64,000 nucleotides of DNA from Serratia plymuthica (GCF_018336935.1 NZ_CP068771.1:5270001-5334000); one strand, 5' to 3'. Counted from the first letter of the stretch, positions 31,158 through 41,123 are shown. Notes: generated from the letters alone by a model not told the origin. Translations and numbers: made by a program.

Positions 31158-32585
31158 TTAGTTATGTAATCTTTCTGCTAGTTCGCGAGTGGTTTTGATA
31201 TAAATAGGGACGCCTACAAAAAGTACAATCAATGATAAGATACTGATTGATACTGTTATGGCATATAAATAGCCCTGAACTAACGCGAAGGAATAGATTG
31301 CACCGGCAAATGCCGTTCCTAGCGCAAAGCAGCCCTGCTGTACGGTAGCTAATGCGCTACTTGCTTCACTGGCATGGTGTTTCCCAACTCGTGACAATGC
31401 AAGCCTGTAAGCTGACGTTAACATAATAGAGTTACCGAATCCTACTATACCTGTGACTATCCATAAGTCATAAAATTTTAAGTCATTATTGAAACCATGA
31501 AATAGTAATACGGTGCCTAAGAATCCGATAACGGTAATCATTGCCCCCAGGGCATAAGATTTATGATCACCAATCCGCTGGCTTAATTTTTTACTTGTCA
31601 ATGAACCGATAAAAAACATGACTCCGAGTGCAAGGAATGTATTTCCTGATTCAAATGGTGTGAATCCTATTTCACGCTGCAAGCATAAAGCCGTGACAAA
31701 AAGGTATCCAGGATAGGCGAATGTTACTATCATTTCACTGACGAATCCATTGATTACCATTGGTGTTTTGAACAGCGATGGCGGTAAGATGGCCTTGCGG
31801 CCTGCAAGTTCATGTGACTTTTCTACCTTCCACAATAGCGCTCCACAAGGCAATGTACCTAACAATAACCACCATAGTTCAGGCCAGTGTTTTCCTAAAG
31901 ATATCGGGGTCATGACAAATAACAAACACAAAATGAATAATATGATTCCGCCAATGTCCATATGTTGCTGGGCTTTATCTGATTTTGTTTCAGGGATTAA
32001 AAAATAACCAAATGCAAATATGAGAATGCAAATCGGGACGTTAATAAAAAAGGCAATGCGCCATCCTAAACCCCATAGGTTTGCTGAAACCAACCAGCCG
32101 CCAACCACTTGACCAATAACGACAGAGAGGCCTGCTATTGATGTATAAATCCCTACTGCGTAACGATGACGTTCTCCCTCTAATGTTGTGTGGATTGTCG
32201 CCAGTATTTGTGGCAATAGGAGTGCGGCAAAAAAACCTTGGAGTACGCGCCCTGCAAGCATTGAGATAATACCAGTGGCGAACCCACAAATTGCCGAAGC
32301 AAGACAAAACCCGGTAATGCCAATCAAAAACAGACGCTTTCTTCCGTACTTATCTCCTAATCGTCCCCCGGTGGCAATTAGAGAAGCGAAACTTAATCCA
32401 TATAGTGCAACAATAAAAATGAGCCCTGTCTCATCGGTTTTTAGTGCCTTGCCGATTACGTCAAGTGCAACATTAACTATTGAGAAGTCTATTTGAGGTA
32501 ATACTTGCCCCACGACAAGGAGCAGTACCCCGAATGCAGAAAGCTCTTTGGTTTTCTTCTTGCTTAACATTATTTTTAGACCCAT
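31158..32585 (-). CDS. MFS drug exporter-like protein, DHA2 family
   Basis: About 475-aa membrane protein with 14 probable TM segments. It carries DHA2 motifs GGRLGDKYGRKRLFLIGITGF (motif A) and VVIGQVVGGWLVSANLWGLGWRIAFFINVPI (motif C region). I placed the start at the ATG at 32585 (MGLKIMLSKKK); an ATG at 32570 is equally possible and neither has a clear Shine-Dalgarno. The open frame runs on to 32825 but that part overlaps the divergent regulator. AT-rich relative to the flanking operons, so likely acquired. Cargo unknown. Confidence 0.85.
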   Translation of the reverse strand: MGLKIMLSKKKTKELSAFGVLLLVVGQVLPQIDFSIVNVALDVIGKALKTDETGLIFIVALYGLSFASLIATGGRLGDKYGRKRLFLIGITGFCLASAICGFATGIISMLAGRVLQGFFAALLLPQILATIHTTLEGERHRYAVGIYTSIAGLSVVIGQVVGGWLVSANLWGLGWRIAFFINVPICILIFAFGYFLIPETKSDKAQQHMDIGGIILFILCLLFVMTPISLGKHWPELWWLLLGTLPCGALLWKVEKSHELAGRKAILPPSLFKTPMVINGFVSEMIVTFAYPGYLFVTALCLQREIGFTPFESGNTFLALGVMFFIGSLTSKKLSQRIGDHKSYALGAMITVIGFLGTVLLFHGFNNDLKFYDLWIVTGIVGFGNSIMLTSAYRLALSRVGKHHASEASSALATVQQGCFALGTAFAGAIYSFALVQGYLYAITVSISILSLIVLFVGVPIYIKTTRELAERLHN

Positions 32586-32734
32586 GTTGGTTGTTTTTAA
32601 TGAGCTATGGTAAAATTTAGTATACAGATTGCAGAGTCGTGTCCTGCTGGTTATCCTCTGTATGGATATTATGAACTTTGTTTTATACCGTACAAGTAAC
32701 AGGTTAGACATGTATAAATTGTATAGGGTAATTA

Positions 32735-33574
32735 ATGAAGCAAGATAACCTGAAGTTGATGGGCGATTTCTTACGGGCAAAAAGAGAAAATATTTCTCCT
32801 GAAACGATTGGGCTGACAAAACCATCCAGAACCAGAACCAGAGGGCTAAGAAGAGATGATGTGGCTTATCTTTCAGGTATTAGTACGATTTGGTACAGTA
32901 AAATAGAGCGTGGTCAAGTCGCGGGGATCTCACCGCAAGTGCTTGTATCTATTTCGAAAACTTTGCGACTGACTAAATCGGAATATGAATATTTATGCAA
33001 TTTAATGTCACCGCGAAAAATAACTCAAAAAGATCCCTGCTGTACTGTTTCTGAGCATGCGTCTCAGTTGCTATTGCAATTAAATCCATTGCCTTCATTA
33101 CTAATGAATGATTACCTGGACATTATTACCTGTAATTCCGCATTTGATCTTATGGTCGGTTTTAGTATTGACTCTCTTCCTCTTACTGAAAAAAATTACC
33201 TTTGTCTGACAATTGGAAACTCTGCTTGGCAAAAATTATTATGTATCGATGATGATGACAAGTTGGAGCTGCAAATAACGAGAATGGCCGGTTTCCTTAG
33301 AGACACCTTAGCCCGACTTCCTGACGACGAAATACTGAAGAAAAAAATTGATGATTTTAGAGAGTTATCGCAACTCTTTGATAAGGCCTGGACAGATAAT
33401 ACCGTACTACAACCTGAGGGGGTGTTATATGTATATAACCATGCTGAACTGGGTAAAATATCCTTAGATAAACAGTTGTGGTGGAATTTTACTGGCGACT
33501 CTAGTAGCAGATTGAACATTTATCATCCTCAAGACAAGGTTGATCGTCAACGTTTGTTGCAAATAATGCAATAG
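32735..33574 (+). CDS. XRE-type HTH regulator with MmyB-like ligand domain
   Basis: 279-aa regulator. N-terminal HTH_31-type domain (residues about 5-75, with GLTKPSRTRTRGLRRDDVAYLSGISTIWYSKIERG, typical of this family), followed by a PAS-like MmyB ligand-binding domain (PLPSLLMNDYLDIITCNSAFDLM...). Such regulators commonly control a neighbouring oxidoreductase or exporter. It is divergent from the MFS gene, the likely target. AT-rich. Confidence 0.85.
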   Translation: MKQDNLKLMGDFLRAKRENISPETIGLTKPSRTRTRGLRRDDVAYLSGISTIWYSKIERGQVAGISPQVLVSISKTLRLTKSEYEYLCNLMSPRKITQKDPCCTVSEHASQLLLQLNPLPSLLMNDYLDIITCNSAFDLMVGFSIDSLPLTEKNYLCLTIGNSAWQKLLCIDDDDKLELQITRMAGFLRDTLARLPDDEILKKKIDDFRELSQLFDKAWTDNTVLQPEGVLYVYNHAELGKISLDKQLWWNFTGDSSSRLNIYHPQDKVDRQRLLQIMQ

Positions 33575-33720
33575 CATGGCGCTCCATTTTGGATTTCTGC
33601 AAAGTACCTTCCAGGTCATAGCCAGGTTAGATTGAATTTTATACTGATACAATGCGCAGTCTGCCAGTAGGTCCGTTTTGAGCAATTCGACTGCTCAGAA
33701 AATTAGCAGAGAAATAGAGT

Positions 33721-34011
33721 ATGCAGAGTTTGTATTCGTTAACCGCAGGTGCTTGTGTGCGTTGGCATGATTTGCCGGGGAAGGGTGTCCCGATTGTGTT
33801 TGTTCACGGGATTGAGTGCGCTTTTTCCACGAATTGTGCCGATCCGGCATTTGGCGGGGGACGCACCATCGCCATACTGATTGACCTTCCAGGATATGGT
33901 TTTAGTGATAAATCTCGTGATTATGATTACAGCATTGCTCATCAGGCGGAAGTCGTAATCGACGTGGTTAACGTACTGAAATTGCAACAGGGTTCCAGAC
34001 AGGCGGCATAA
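33721..34011 (+). pseudogene. Truncated alpha/beta-hydrolase (N-terminal third only)
   Basis: 96-codon frame with the first strands of an alpha/beta hydrolase: GVPIVFVHGIECAFST (HG oxyanion motif), then ILIDLPGYGFSDKSRDYDYSIAHQAEVVIDVVNVLKL. It stops just before the nucleophile elbow (GHSxGG), so the catalytic Ser, Asp and His are all missing. Full-length homologues are usually around 260-300 aa. After the stop the DNA goes directly into a convergent SRPBCC gene, consistent with a deletion at about 34.0 kb. Confidence 0.75.
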
Positions 34012-34063
34012 GAGCACAGACGCTCCCTCTGCAAGATTTTGCCGGCCGGAAAGAGCTTTCTCT

Positions 34064-34540
34064 TTAGTTAAAATACACGTCGACATGTGTCCCTAATTTG
34101 CGGGCCAAACCTTTTGCTCCATCGCGCATCACCATATGGTGGTTCCAACGGAAAACGGGCGTTGCCAGCGGAGCGAGGTAGTTCATCCAGCGGGTGTTAG
34201 TGCGGATATTCCAATCATACCTAACGATAGTATCCCCCTCTATGTCAGAAAACGCCCACACTCCTCGGCCTTCGACGTCGCCACTGGCTTCCCCTTCTAA
34301 AAGGCAAAAAGGTTTAATATTTAATACATGGATATCAAAGGTTAATCGATAAGGGAGTACGCCTTTCCAGGTATAACGATGCAAGGCGCCAATTCCCTGA
34401 ATATCGCCTTTCTTTAACTCGGTGATCTGCTCCAGACTTCCCCACCATTCGGGCCACAGATCCGGATGGCATAGAATATCCCAGACTTCCTGTATAGAAG
34501 CCTTAACCCGCCAGATGGTGGAGAACTTATAGTCAGCCAT
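34064..34540 (-). CDS. SRPBCC-family protein (START-like fold)
   Basis: 158-aa protein with polyketide-cyclase/START features: DYKFSTIWRVKASIQEVWDILCHPDLWPEWWGSLEQI at the N-terminus, central strands, and a long C-terminal helix (FRWNHHMVMRDGAKGLARKLG). The fold makes a hydrophobic pocket, but no catalytic residues identify a reaction. It lies 15 bases downstream of the LolA-like gene on the same strand, so probably one transcript. GGGAGC precedes the ATG. Confidence 0.75.
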   Translation of the reverse strand: MADYKFSTIWRVKASIQEVWDILCHPDLWPEWWGSLEQITELKKGDIQGIGALHRYTWKGVLPYRLTFDIHVLNIKPFCLLEGEASGDVEGRGVWAFSDIEGDTIVRYDWNIRTNTRWMNYLAPLATPVFRWNHHMVMRDGAKGLARKLGTHVDVYFN

Positions 34541-34555
34541 ATAACCAGGCTCCCA

Positions 34556-35326
34556 TTAAGGTGCGAAAAAATCAGGGGGGAAATGGATGTTGATAACCAT
34601 TGCATCCATGAATACGGTTTCCAACATTTTTCCATCCAGTGCGTAACTGACCACCTTTGCAGGAAATCCATATTTCTTATCTAACCAAATGTCATAACGA
34701 TGAACGGCATCGACAGCTTTTCCTTCGGGGCCGACCACGGATAAATGCAATGTCGGCTTCCCCGCGATGAAATCTTCCCCGAGGGGCGTTGTTGTCCCCC
34801 CATTTTGCAGGCTACGAATATTATTCAGCAAAACGCTGAAGTCCGATCGATCCACCCGATGACCGTTAGCATCTTGTATCAGTGAATCTGTGGGCGACAG
34901 GCTCAAAACAGGAAAGTTGCCTACGCCAAATGGCCACAACTTAACTTTGCCATTGGCCGGGTCATAGATTAGGACGGCACCTGAGTGTGGTTTGGTAAAG
35001 TCCATCCGTACATAGCCCGGTTTACGATAGCTATAGCGGATGATTTTAGCGTCATCAGGAGGTGACAAGGAACGCACCATAACCTGGTAGGATTGAATTT
35101 GTTCGAAATGTTGCAGCGCGAGAGTGATGGGGTCGGTCGTTGTTGAATTCTGCGAAAAAACAGATGCCACGGCGCTCTTGTCCGCTGCGTACGCCGTATC
35201 GTGAAAGCTAAAGATCAGTAATGTTGCAAGCATTACGGCAAAGGAAACTAAGTCGCTAATGATCGTCTCCTGTTTTGAAAGGGTCGGTAAACAGGTTATC
35301 CCAGCGTTTTGATGTTTGTGATTCAC
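34556..35326 (-). CDS. Exported LolA-like (outer-membrane lipoprotein carrier fold) protein
   Basis: 256 aa from a GTG start. A signal or anchor segment (ISDLVSFAVMLATLLIFSFHDTAYA, about 24-48) is followed by a LolA/LolB-like beta half-barrel: ALQHFEQIQSYQVMVRSL...YSYRKPGYVRMDFTKPHSGAVLIYDPANGKVKLWPFG, then the LDKKYGFPAKVVSYALDGKMLETVFMDAMVIN repeat-strand end. It resembles the DUF1571/LolA-like group of periplasmic proteins, whose function is unknown. The cytoplasmic N-extension before the hydrophobic segment is long for a signal peptide, so a later start is possible. Confidence 0.65.
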   Translation of the reverse strand: MNHKHQNAGITCLPTLSKQETIISDLVSFAVMLATLLIFSFHDTAYAADKSAVASVFSQNSTTTDPITLALQHFEQIQSYQVMVRSLSPPDDAKIIRYSYRKPGYVRMDFTKPHSGAVLIYDPANGKVKLWPFGVGNFPVLSLSPTDSLIQDANGHRVDRSDFSVLLNNIRSLQNGGTTTPLGEDFIAGKPTLHLSVVGPEGKAVDAVHRYDIWLDKKYGFPAKVVSYALDGKMLETVFMDAMVINIHFPPDFFAP

Positions 35327-35511
35327 TACCCTCTTCAGAGCGCTGACTAAATCGTTTTTTGCTCCTGCGGATCTGGCGGGAACATAATCAGTATGTCAGA
35401 TAAAATCCAGGGCAGTGTTTTTCGATTATTTTAAATAGAAACAAAAACCCTTTATTTCAGCATGCCTGGTTGTTATCCGGGCGACGGATATGCCGACAAC
35501 AGCCTTACGCA

Positions 35512-36483
35512 TCAGGGTTGTATAAAAAACTGACGTTGCTGCTTCATGACCGAGCTCGGCGTGACGCCAAAGGCTTTACGGAATGCATGGCTGAAGTGAG
35601 TAAAATCAGAAAACCCATAGTCAAGTGCCGCCTCGGATACGCTGCACACGCGGCCCTGTTCAAGTGCGTCGCGGCTGGCCTGAAGCCGTTCTTGCCAGAT
35701 AACGGCCGCCGGCGTTTTCTGATGCCGGGCAAAAGTCCGGGTCACGGTGCGTACTGATACGTGATGAGCCAGAGCGATACTCTCTACGCTGAGTTCGGGA
35801 TTGGTAAGATTTCTGCTGATGTAGTTTCTCATTCTTCCATATAAATCGCGTTCTGAAGCCGCTGTATTGTGGTCCTGTAGCTCCAGACTCAGCATTAGCA
35901 GATCCAGCATCGTTTTTGAAAAGCGGCTGGCAACATCCGGATTGCTGATCAGAATGGGCGTCTGAACCGCCTGGCAAATCATCTCGCGCAGCGGAATAAC
36001 GCCTGGACGAGTATCGTCAAGGACGGTGGCGGTCAGGACATCGCTGGCCGACACGTTTCCGGTGAGCAGATGCCGGGGAATGCGAATGAGGTGGTTATTG
36101 CTGCCGCCGAGGCTGAAGCGAAACGTCTGTGCAGCATCGTAAAGAACCAGATTATTGGATGACAGACAGGCCTTTCGTCCTCCCTGTTCCAACTGCCCGT
36201 ATCCACCCTGGATATAACCGAGCCACAAATCGTCGTCCGGCCCTGTTCTCAGATGTCGTGATTTTCGCTCCCAGTGGTGAAGGGTTGAAGTGAGAGTGCA
36301 CACATCCAACAGTCCCACTTCACGCACGGCAAGTTCTCCGTCAAACCCGCCGTCAGCAAGCGGTTTGCCATCCGAAGGAATGCAGTGACGAAGAATGACA
36401 TCATTCCAGTATTCGAAACGGCGAGGCGCTGAAACATGTTCGGTGGAATAGCGAATCTCCCGTGGCGTTGAATGACTGTTCAC
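35512..36483 (-). CDS. AraC-family regulator of the aldoxime-nitrile genes
   Basis: 323-aa protein. The N-terminal AraC-binding-like domain (STEHVSAPRRFEYWNDVILRHC) is of the NitR/FeaR type, and the C-terminal double HTH (NPELSVESIALAHHVSVRTVTRTFARHQKTP...SVSEAALDYGFSDFTHFSHAFRKAFGVTPS) is intact. The GTG start follows GAGGTG at a good distance. It is divergent from the aldoxime dehydratase gene, matching regulators known beside nitrile/aldoxime clusters. It is probably the activator that reads the ~36-bp motif seen before both oxd and the amidase gene, with aldoxime or nitrile as inducer (inference). Confidence 0.85.
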   Translation of the reverse strand: MNSHSTPREIRYSTEHVSAPRRFEYWNDVILRHCIPSDGKPLADGGFDGELAVREVGLLDVCTLTSTLHHWERKSRHLRTGPDDDLWLGYIQGGYGQLEQGGRKACLSSNNLVLYDAAQTFRFSLGGSNNHLIRIPRHLLTGNVSASDVLTATVLDDTRPGVIPLREMICQAVQTPILISNPDVASRFSKTMLDLLMLSLELQDHNTAASERDLYGRMRNYISRNLTNPELSVESIALAHHVSVRTVTRTFARHQKTPAAVIWQERLQASRDALEQGRVCSVSEAALDYGFSDFTHFSHAFRKAFGVTPSSVMKQQRQFFIQP

Positions 36484-36690
36484 AGCGGCACCTCATAGCA
36501 GTAACTGCAATTCAGGATGGATTGTTTCAAACCGAAAGCAATATTTGCGCCATGACCGCATTACGAGGCATTTCACGGCTATTTTAAGTTTTTGGCGGCA
36601 TTAAGTGGGAAGATACGCACTATTTCAGGGCAGTGCTGCACTGTGCGATTTCATCATTTCACTCTCTGATTTACCGATCTCGGGGGTGTC

Positions 36691-36725
36691 CTTTCCAGCC
36701 AGACGATTGTCCGACTGAGCCAGGT
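36691..36725 (+). promoter_or_regulatory. Shared operator-like motif, copy 1 (upstream of oxd)
   Basis: 35-bp sequence beginning CTTTCCAGCC and ending TGTCCGACTGAGCCAGGT. It is near-identical to 38766-38801 upstream of the amidase gene, where the end reads TGTCCGGCTAAGCCAGGT. About 70 bases before the oxd start codon, a good position for an AraC-type activator site next to -35. Confidence 0.6.
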
Positions 36726-36796
36726 ATTCGGCAGATTTCTCCTTAGTATCAGTGGTGAGTTAACCATCGCTGAAAACTATAAACCTGGGAGTCCTT

Positions 36797-37843
36797 ATGG
36801 AATCTGCAATCGATAAACATCTGAAATGCCCCCGCACGCTTTCCCGTCGGATTCACGACGACTACCAGCCACCGTTCCCGATGTTTGCCGGGCGGGCCAG
36901 CGATGATCTGACGCAGGTCGTTATGGCCTATCTGGGCGTTCAGTTTCGTGAAGAACATCGTGAGGACGCCGTCCGAGCCATGCAGCACATTGTGTCGACC
37001 TTCAGCCTGAGCAACGGGCCGGGCAACCACGACATCTCTTTCCATACCGACAACCAGGGCTACGGTAACTTTATTGTGGTGGGGTACTGGCGGGATCCGG
37101 CGGCTTACTGCCATTGGCTCCGTCAGCCAGAGATCGACAATTGGTGGACTTCCGATGAACGTCTGCAGGATGGCATCGGTTATTTCCGCGAAATTATTGC
37201 CCCGCGCGCCGAACAGTTCGAGACGCTGTATGCCTTTAAAGAAGACCTGCCGGGCGTCGGCGCGGTGATGGACAATATCAGCGGCGAGATCCAGGAGCAT
37301 GGCTACTGGGGATCCGTGCGCGATCGTATTCCCGCTTCCCAGAATGACTGGCTGCAGCCTGGCGATGAACTGCGCATTATTTCAGGCGATCCTGATGCCG
37401 GGGGCAGGGTGGTGGTGCAGGGCCATGACAACATCGCGCTTATCCGTTCCGGGCAGGACTGGATGGAGGCGGAAGAGGAAGAGCGCCAGCTTTACTTCAC
37501 GGAAATGCTCCCCCCGTTGCAGGCCGGTATGGATTTTCTTCGGGATGAAGGGCAGGCGCTCGGCTGCTACAGCAACCGCTTTGTCCGCAACGTGGATATC
37601 AACGGAAACCTGCTGGATATTGCCTACGATATCGGTTTCTGGCGTTCGCTTGACAAACTGGAGCGCTGGGCGGAATCACACCCCACACACCTTCGCATAT
37701 TCACCACCTTTTTCCGGGTGGTGACCGGTCTGCAGAAACTGCGGCTCTACCACGAAGTTTCCGTCTCGGACGCCCGCTTTCAAACATTTGAGTACATCAA
37801 CTGCCATCCCATGACCGGGATGCTGCGTGACGCTCAGCGCTGA
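36797..37843 (+). CDS. oxd: Aldoxime dehydratase (haem enzyme, OxdA family)
   Basis: 348-aa cytoplasmic haem b lyase that removes water from aldoximes (R-CH=NOH) to give nitriles. Residues match Pseudomonas OxdA with a one-residue offset: proximal His298 (SHPTHLRIFTTFF), distal His319 (LYHEVSVSD), Ser218 (LIRSGQDW) and Arg177 (VRDRIPA). Other hallmarks are FPMFAGRASDDLTQVVMAYLGVQF and TFSLSNGPGNHD. First gene of a plus-strand cluster that continues with an outer-membrane channel, amidase and nitrile hydratase; 49 bases separate it from the next gene. Confidence 0.95.
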   Translation: MESAIDKHLKCPRTLSRRIHDDYQPPFPMFAGRASDDLTQVVMAYLGVQFREEHREDAVRAMQHIVSTFSLSNGPGNHDISFHTDNQGYGNFIVVGYWRDPAAYCHWLRQPEIDNWWTSDERLQDGIGYFREIIAPRAEQFETLYAFKEDLPGVGAVMDNISGEIQEHGYWGSVRDRIPASQNDWLQPGDELRIISGDPDAGGRVVVQGHDNIALIRSGQDWMEAEEEERQLYFTEMLPPLQAGMDFLRDEGQALGCYSNRFVRNVDINGNLLDIAYDIGFWRSLDKLERWAESHPTHLRIFTTFFRVVTGLQKLRLYHEVSVSDARFQTFEYINCHPMTGMLRDAQR

Positions 37844-37892
37844 ACGAAACGACGATAACTTATTCATCCATCATTTCTCCGGGGATTACATT

Positions 37893-38759
37893 ATGCACGC
37901 ATTACGCGTTTTTCTGCCTGCCATGCTGCTTTGCTCTGTGCCCGCACTCGCCGTCGAGGTTGCACCCGGCGACTATAGCCAATTTCCTGACGGCACCACT
38001 GTGGGGCTGCTTTATTATCAGCACGCCTCAACCGGCGCAGCGTATTCGCGCGGCGACAAAGTCAGCCGTGATTACAATCTGACTTCCGATATCGGCATGT
38101 TGCGTTTGCTGCATACCGTACAGATTTCCGAGTCGGCAACGCTGGACCCGCAGTTTCTGTTGCCTTTCGGGCGGATATCCGGTGGCGGCGATGCCTCAGG
38201 GCTCGGCGCTGCCAGCGGTACCGGCGACTTAATCCTGACCGTGCCTTTAAAAGTGAAGCTCAACAGCGGCGGCGACATTTTTGGCTTCGCGCCTTATCTC
38301 TACGTGCCCAGCGGCAACTATGACCACAACGATGCGCTGAATTTGGGGGAGAACCGCTGGAAGGTCGACCTGCAGGCCGCCTGGGTCAAGTATTTTACTG
38401 AAAAATGGGCGCTGGACGTGGTCGGCGATGCCATCTGGTACGGTGAAAATAACGATTATGGAACCACCTCATCCCGGCTCCAGCAGGATAATGCCTGGAC
38501 GGCCCAGATTATGGGGCGTTACATGCCCGATCCTACCCTGGCGCTCGGGCTGGGTTTCGGGCAGAGCTGGGGCGGTGAAACCACCGTTGACGGCGAAAAG
38601 CAGGATAACCAGACACAGACCACCAACGTGCGTATTACCGCAACCAAATTTGTGACGCCCCGCGATCAGTTCCAGATACAGCTGGGCAGGGATCTGCGCG
38701 TTGAAAACGGCGCCGAAGAGAATTTCCGGTTGAATCTCCGTTATGCACGCGTTTTCTGA
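37893..38759 (+). CDS. Outer-membrane channel of the phenol-degradation MetA family (PF13557 type)
   Basis: 288-aa exported beta-barrel. The signal peptide MHALRVFLPAMLLCSVPALA is followed by VEVAPGDYSQFPDGTTVGLLYYQHAS, the family start, then alternating amphipathic strands ending in FRLNLRYARVF with a terminal Phe. The ATG at 37893 begins the signal peptide. Family members occur in aromatic catabolic operons and are thought to admit hydrophobic substrates; here the likely cargo is aldoximes or nitriles. It sits between oxd and the amidase gene. Confidence 0.85.
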   Translation: MHALRVFLPAMLLCSVPALAVEVAPGDYSQFPDGTTVGLLYYQHASTGAAYSRGDKVSRDYNLTSDIGMLRLLHTVQISESATLDPQFLLPFGRISGGGDASGLGAASGTGDLILTVPLKVKLNSGGDIFGFAPYLYVPSGNYDHNDALNLGENRWKVDLQAAWVKYFTEKWALDVVGDAIWYGENNDYGTTSSRLQQDNAWTAQIMGRYMPDPTLALGLGFGQSWGGETTVDGEKQDNQTQTTNVRITATKFVTPRDQFQIQLGRDLRVENGAEENFRLNLRYARVF

Positions 38760-38765
38760 CGCTGT

Positions 38766-38801
38766 CTTTCCTGACCAAATAACTGTCCGGCTAAGCCAGG
38801 T
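38766..38801 (+). promoter_or_regulatory. Shared operator-like motif, copy 2 (upstream of amidase)
   Basis: Second copy of the motif at 36691-36725. It begins CTTTCCTGAC and ends TGTCCGGCTAAGCCAGGT, with one extra base in the middle. It lies about 70 bases before the amidase start, the same offset as before oxd. Confidence 0.6.
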
Positions 38802-38869
38802 CATCGTTGCGCCGTCGCGTTATGTTCAGGTCAGGATCCAATCAATCGTTTTCCCTATAAGGAATCATT

Positions 38870-40384
38870 ATGGCTATTGAACGCCCCGATGCCGGTCAAC
38901 TTCAGCAACTTGCCCGCCAGCTTCACCTACAGATTTCCGAGAGCGAAGCGGCAGAATATCTTGCCCTTATGCAGCCAAACCTTGACGCCTACGATCTGAT
39001 TGACGGGTTACAGGATGAAATCCCACCGATTAAATATCCGCGCGAAAAAGGATATCGCCCTGGGAGCGAAGAGAATGCCTTGAACGCCTGGTATTACAAA
39101 AGCCGGGTACCGGGGGCGGCAAAGGGCAAGCTCGCAGGGAAAACCGTGGTGCTCAAGGACAATATTGCTCTGGCCGGCGTCCCGATGATGAACGGTGCGG
39201 CTTCGCTGGAAGGGCATGTGCCGGCATTCGACGCCACCGTGGTAACGCGCCTCCTTGATGCCGGCGCAACCATTCTGGGTAAAGCGACCTGCGAGCATTT
39301 CTGCCTCTCCGGTGGCAGCCATACGTCAGACCCGGCTCCGGTACATAACCCCTGGCGTCAGGGTTACAGCGCCGGTGGCTCTTCATCGGGCAGCGCAGCG
39401 CTGGTTGCGGCCGGGGAAGCGGATATGGCGATGGGCTGCGACCAGGGCGGTTCCATCCGCATTCCGTCCGCTTTTTGCGGCACGTACGGCATGAAACCCA
39501 CCCACGGACTCGTTCCCTATACCGGCATTATGCCGATTGAAGCCACCCTCGATCATACCGGGCCGATTACCGCGAACGTGAGGGACAACGCCCTGATGCT
39601 GGAGGTGCTGGCCGGGCCGGACGGCCTTGACCCGCGGCAGTACGCATCTCGCGGCGGAAACTATACCTCTGCGCTCGATAAAGGGGTCAGGGGCCTGAGG
39701 ATCGGGGTGGTAACGGAAGGATTCCAGTTGCCCAATATCCAGCCTTTACTGGCCGAAAAGGTCCGTAGCGCTGTTGCCCGGCTGGAAAGTCTTGGCGCAC
39801 TCGTCGGCGAAGTCTCGGTTCCCGGCCATCAGCTGGCCGCGGCGTTGTGGTCGCCCATCGGCTGTGAAGGCCTCACCATGCAGATGATGCATGGCAACGG
39901 TATGGGGTTTAACTGGGAAGGGCTCTACGACGTCGCCTTGCTGGACAAACATGCCGCCTGGCGTGACGGCGCGGACACCCTTTCGCCCTCGCTGAAAATC
40001 TGCATGCTCATCGGCCAGTATGGCCTGACGCGCTACAACGGCCGTTATTACGCCAAGGCGCAGAATCTGGCCCGCCGCGCTCGGGCAGACTATGACCGCG
40101 CCTTCGGCGATTTTGATCTGCTGGTGATGCCAACCGTTCCGATGACCGCTCAGCCGCTGCCGCAACCCGATTGTTCGGTCACCGAGTTTATCTCCCGGGC
40201 ATTCGAGATGATTGGCAATACGGCCGCGCAGGACGTGACCGGTCATCCAGCCATGTCCGTGCCCTGCGGGCTGGTTGACGGGCTGCCGGTCGGCATGATG
40301 CTGATTGGGCGCCACTACGCCGAAAGCACGATTTATCAGGCCGCCGCCGCGTTTGAAGCGAGCGGAAACTGGGAGCAGATGTAA
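38870..40384 (+). CDS. Amidase (amidase-signature family, nitrile-pathway type)
   Basis: 504-aa amide hydrolase converting the nitrile hydratase product to acid plus ammonia. The Ser-cisSer-Lys triad is Lys96 (VVLKDNIAL), Ser171 ([10 protein letters not shown]) and Ser195 ([11 protein letters not shown]), the same residue numbers reported for the amidase that accompanies Rhodococcus nitrile hydratase. An N-terminal helical extension (residues 1-60) before the signature domain is also typical of that group. It has its own motif copy upstream and is followed after 79 bases by the hydratase genes. Confidence 0.93.
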   Translation: MAIERPDAGQLQQLARQLHLQISESEAAEYLALMQPNLDAYDLIDGLQDEIPPIKYPREKGYRPGSEENALNAWYYKSRVPGAAKGKLAGKTVVLKDNIALAGVPMMNGAASLEGHVPAFDATVVTRLLDAGATILGKATCEHFCLSGGSHTSDPAPVHNPWRQGYSAGGSSSGSAALVAAGEADMAMGCDQGGSIRIPSAFCGTYGMKPTHGLVPYTGIMPIEATLDHTGPITANVRDNALMLEVLAGPDGLDPRQYASRGGNYTSALDKGVRGLRIGVVTEGFQLPNIQPLLAEKVRSAVARLESLGALVGEVSVPGHQLAAALWSPIGCEGLTMQMMHGNGMGFNWEGLYDVALLDKHAAWRDGADTLSPSLKICMLIGQYGLTRYNGRYYAKAQNLARRARADYDRAFGDFDLLVMPTVPMTAQPLPQPDCSVTEFISRAFEMIGNTAAQDVTGHPAMSVPCGLVDGLPVGMMLIGRHYAESTIYQAAAAFEASGNWEQM

Positions 40385-40463
40385 CCGTTGGCTGCCCGTC
40401 GTTCAGGGTGATACCGCCGGACGAAAAGCCCGGCAATGACATTCAATTTTTCGGAGAGATACC

Positions 40464-41087
40464 ATGGCTCACGACCACGAACACCACCATGACCATACCG
40501 AACCGCCAGAGGAGATCGCACTGCGCGTGAAAGCGCTGGAGTCCCTGCTGACGGAAAAAGGGCTGGTAGACCCCGCCGCGCTGGATGAACTTATCGACAG
40601 CTATGAACACCGAATTGGCCCCCGGAACGGCGCTCTTGTCGTGGCGAAAGCCTGGAGCGACCCGGATTACAAGGCCCGTCTTCTGGCCCATGGCACCGAG
40701 GCGATTGCCGAGCTGGGTTTTTCCGGCGTGCAGGGGGAAGACATGATGGTGGTCGAAAACACCCCCGAGGTTCACAACGTGACGGTCTGTACGCTTTGCT
40801 CCTGTTATCCCTGGCCCACGCTCGGCCTTCCGCCCGCCTGGTATAAATCGGCGCCTTACCGATCGCGCATTGTTATCGAGCCGCGCAGCGTGCTGGCCGA
40901 GTTTGGTCTGAACATCGGCGAGGAGCGGGAAATTCGGGTGTGGGACAGCAGCGCCGAGTTGCGTTATCTGGTGCTGCCGGAAAGACCCGCCGGGACCGAG
41001 GGCTGGAGTGAAGAGCAACTGGTCGCGCTGGTAACCCGCGATGCCATGATTGGCACCGGCGTGGCGCTTCAGCCGGGCGATAACTAA
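40464..41087 (+). CDS. Nitrile hydratase alpha subunit, cobalt type
   Basis: 207-aa metal-binding subunit. The claw motif is VCTLCSC with Cys109, Cys112, Ser113 and Cys114, in [25 protein letters not shown]. Thr in the second position marks the cobalt-type centre (iron enzymes have CSLCSC). The two outer Cys ligands are expected to be oxidised to sulfenic/sulfinic acids. The N-terminus is unusually His-rich (HDHEHHHDH, residues 3-11), a possible metal-handling tail. It is followed by the beta subunit after 36 bases. Confidence 0.96.
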   Translation: MAHDHEHHHDHTEPPEEIALRVKALESLLTEKGLVDPAALDELIDSYEHRIGPRNGALVVAKAWSDPDYKARLLAHGTEAIAELGFSGVQGEDMMVVENTPEVHNVTVCTLCSCYPWPTLGLPPAWYKSAPYRSRIVIEPRSVLAEFGLNIGEEREIRVWDSSAELRYLVLPERPAGTEGWSEEQLVALVTRDAMIGTGVALQPGDN

Positions 41088-41123
41088 CCACCGGTATTTC
41101 ATTCAACTTTTTTGGAGAATCCA

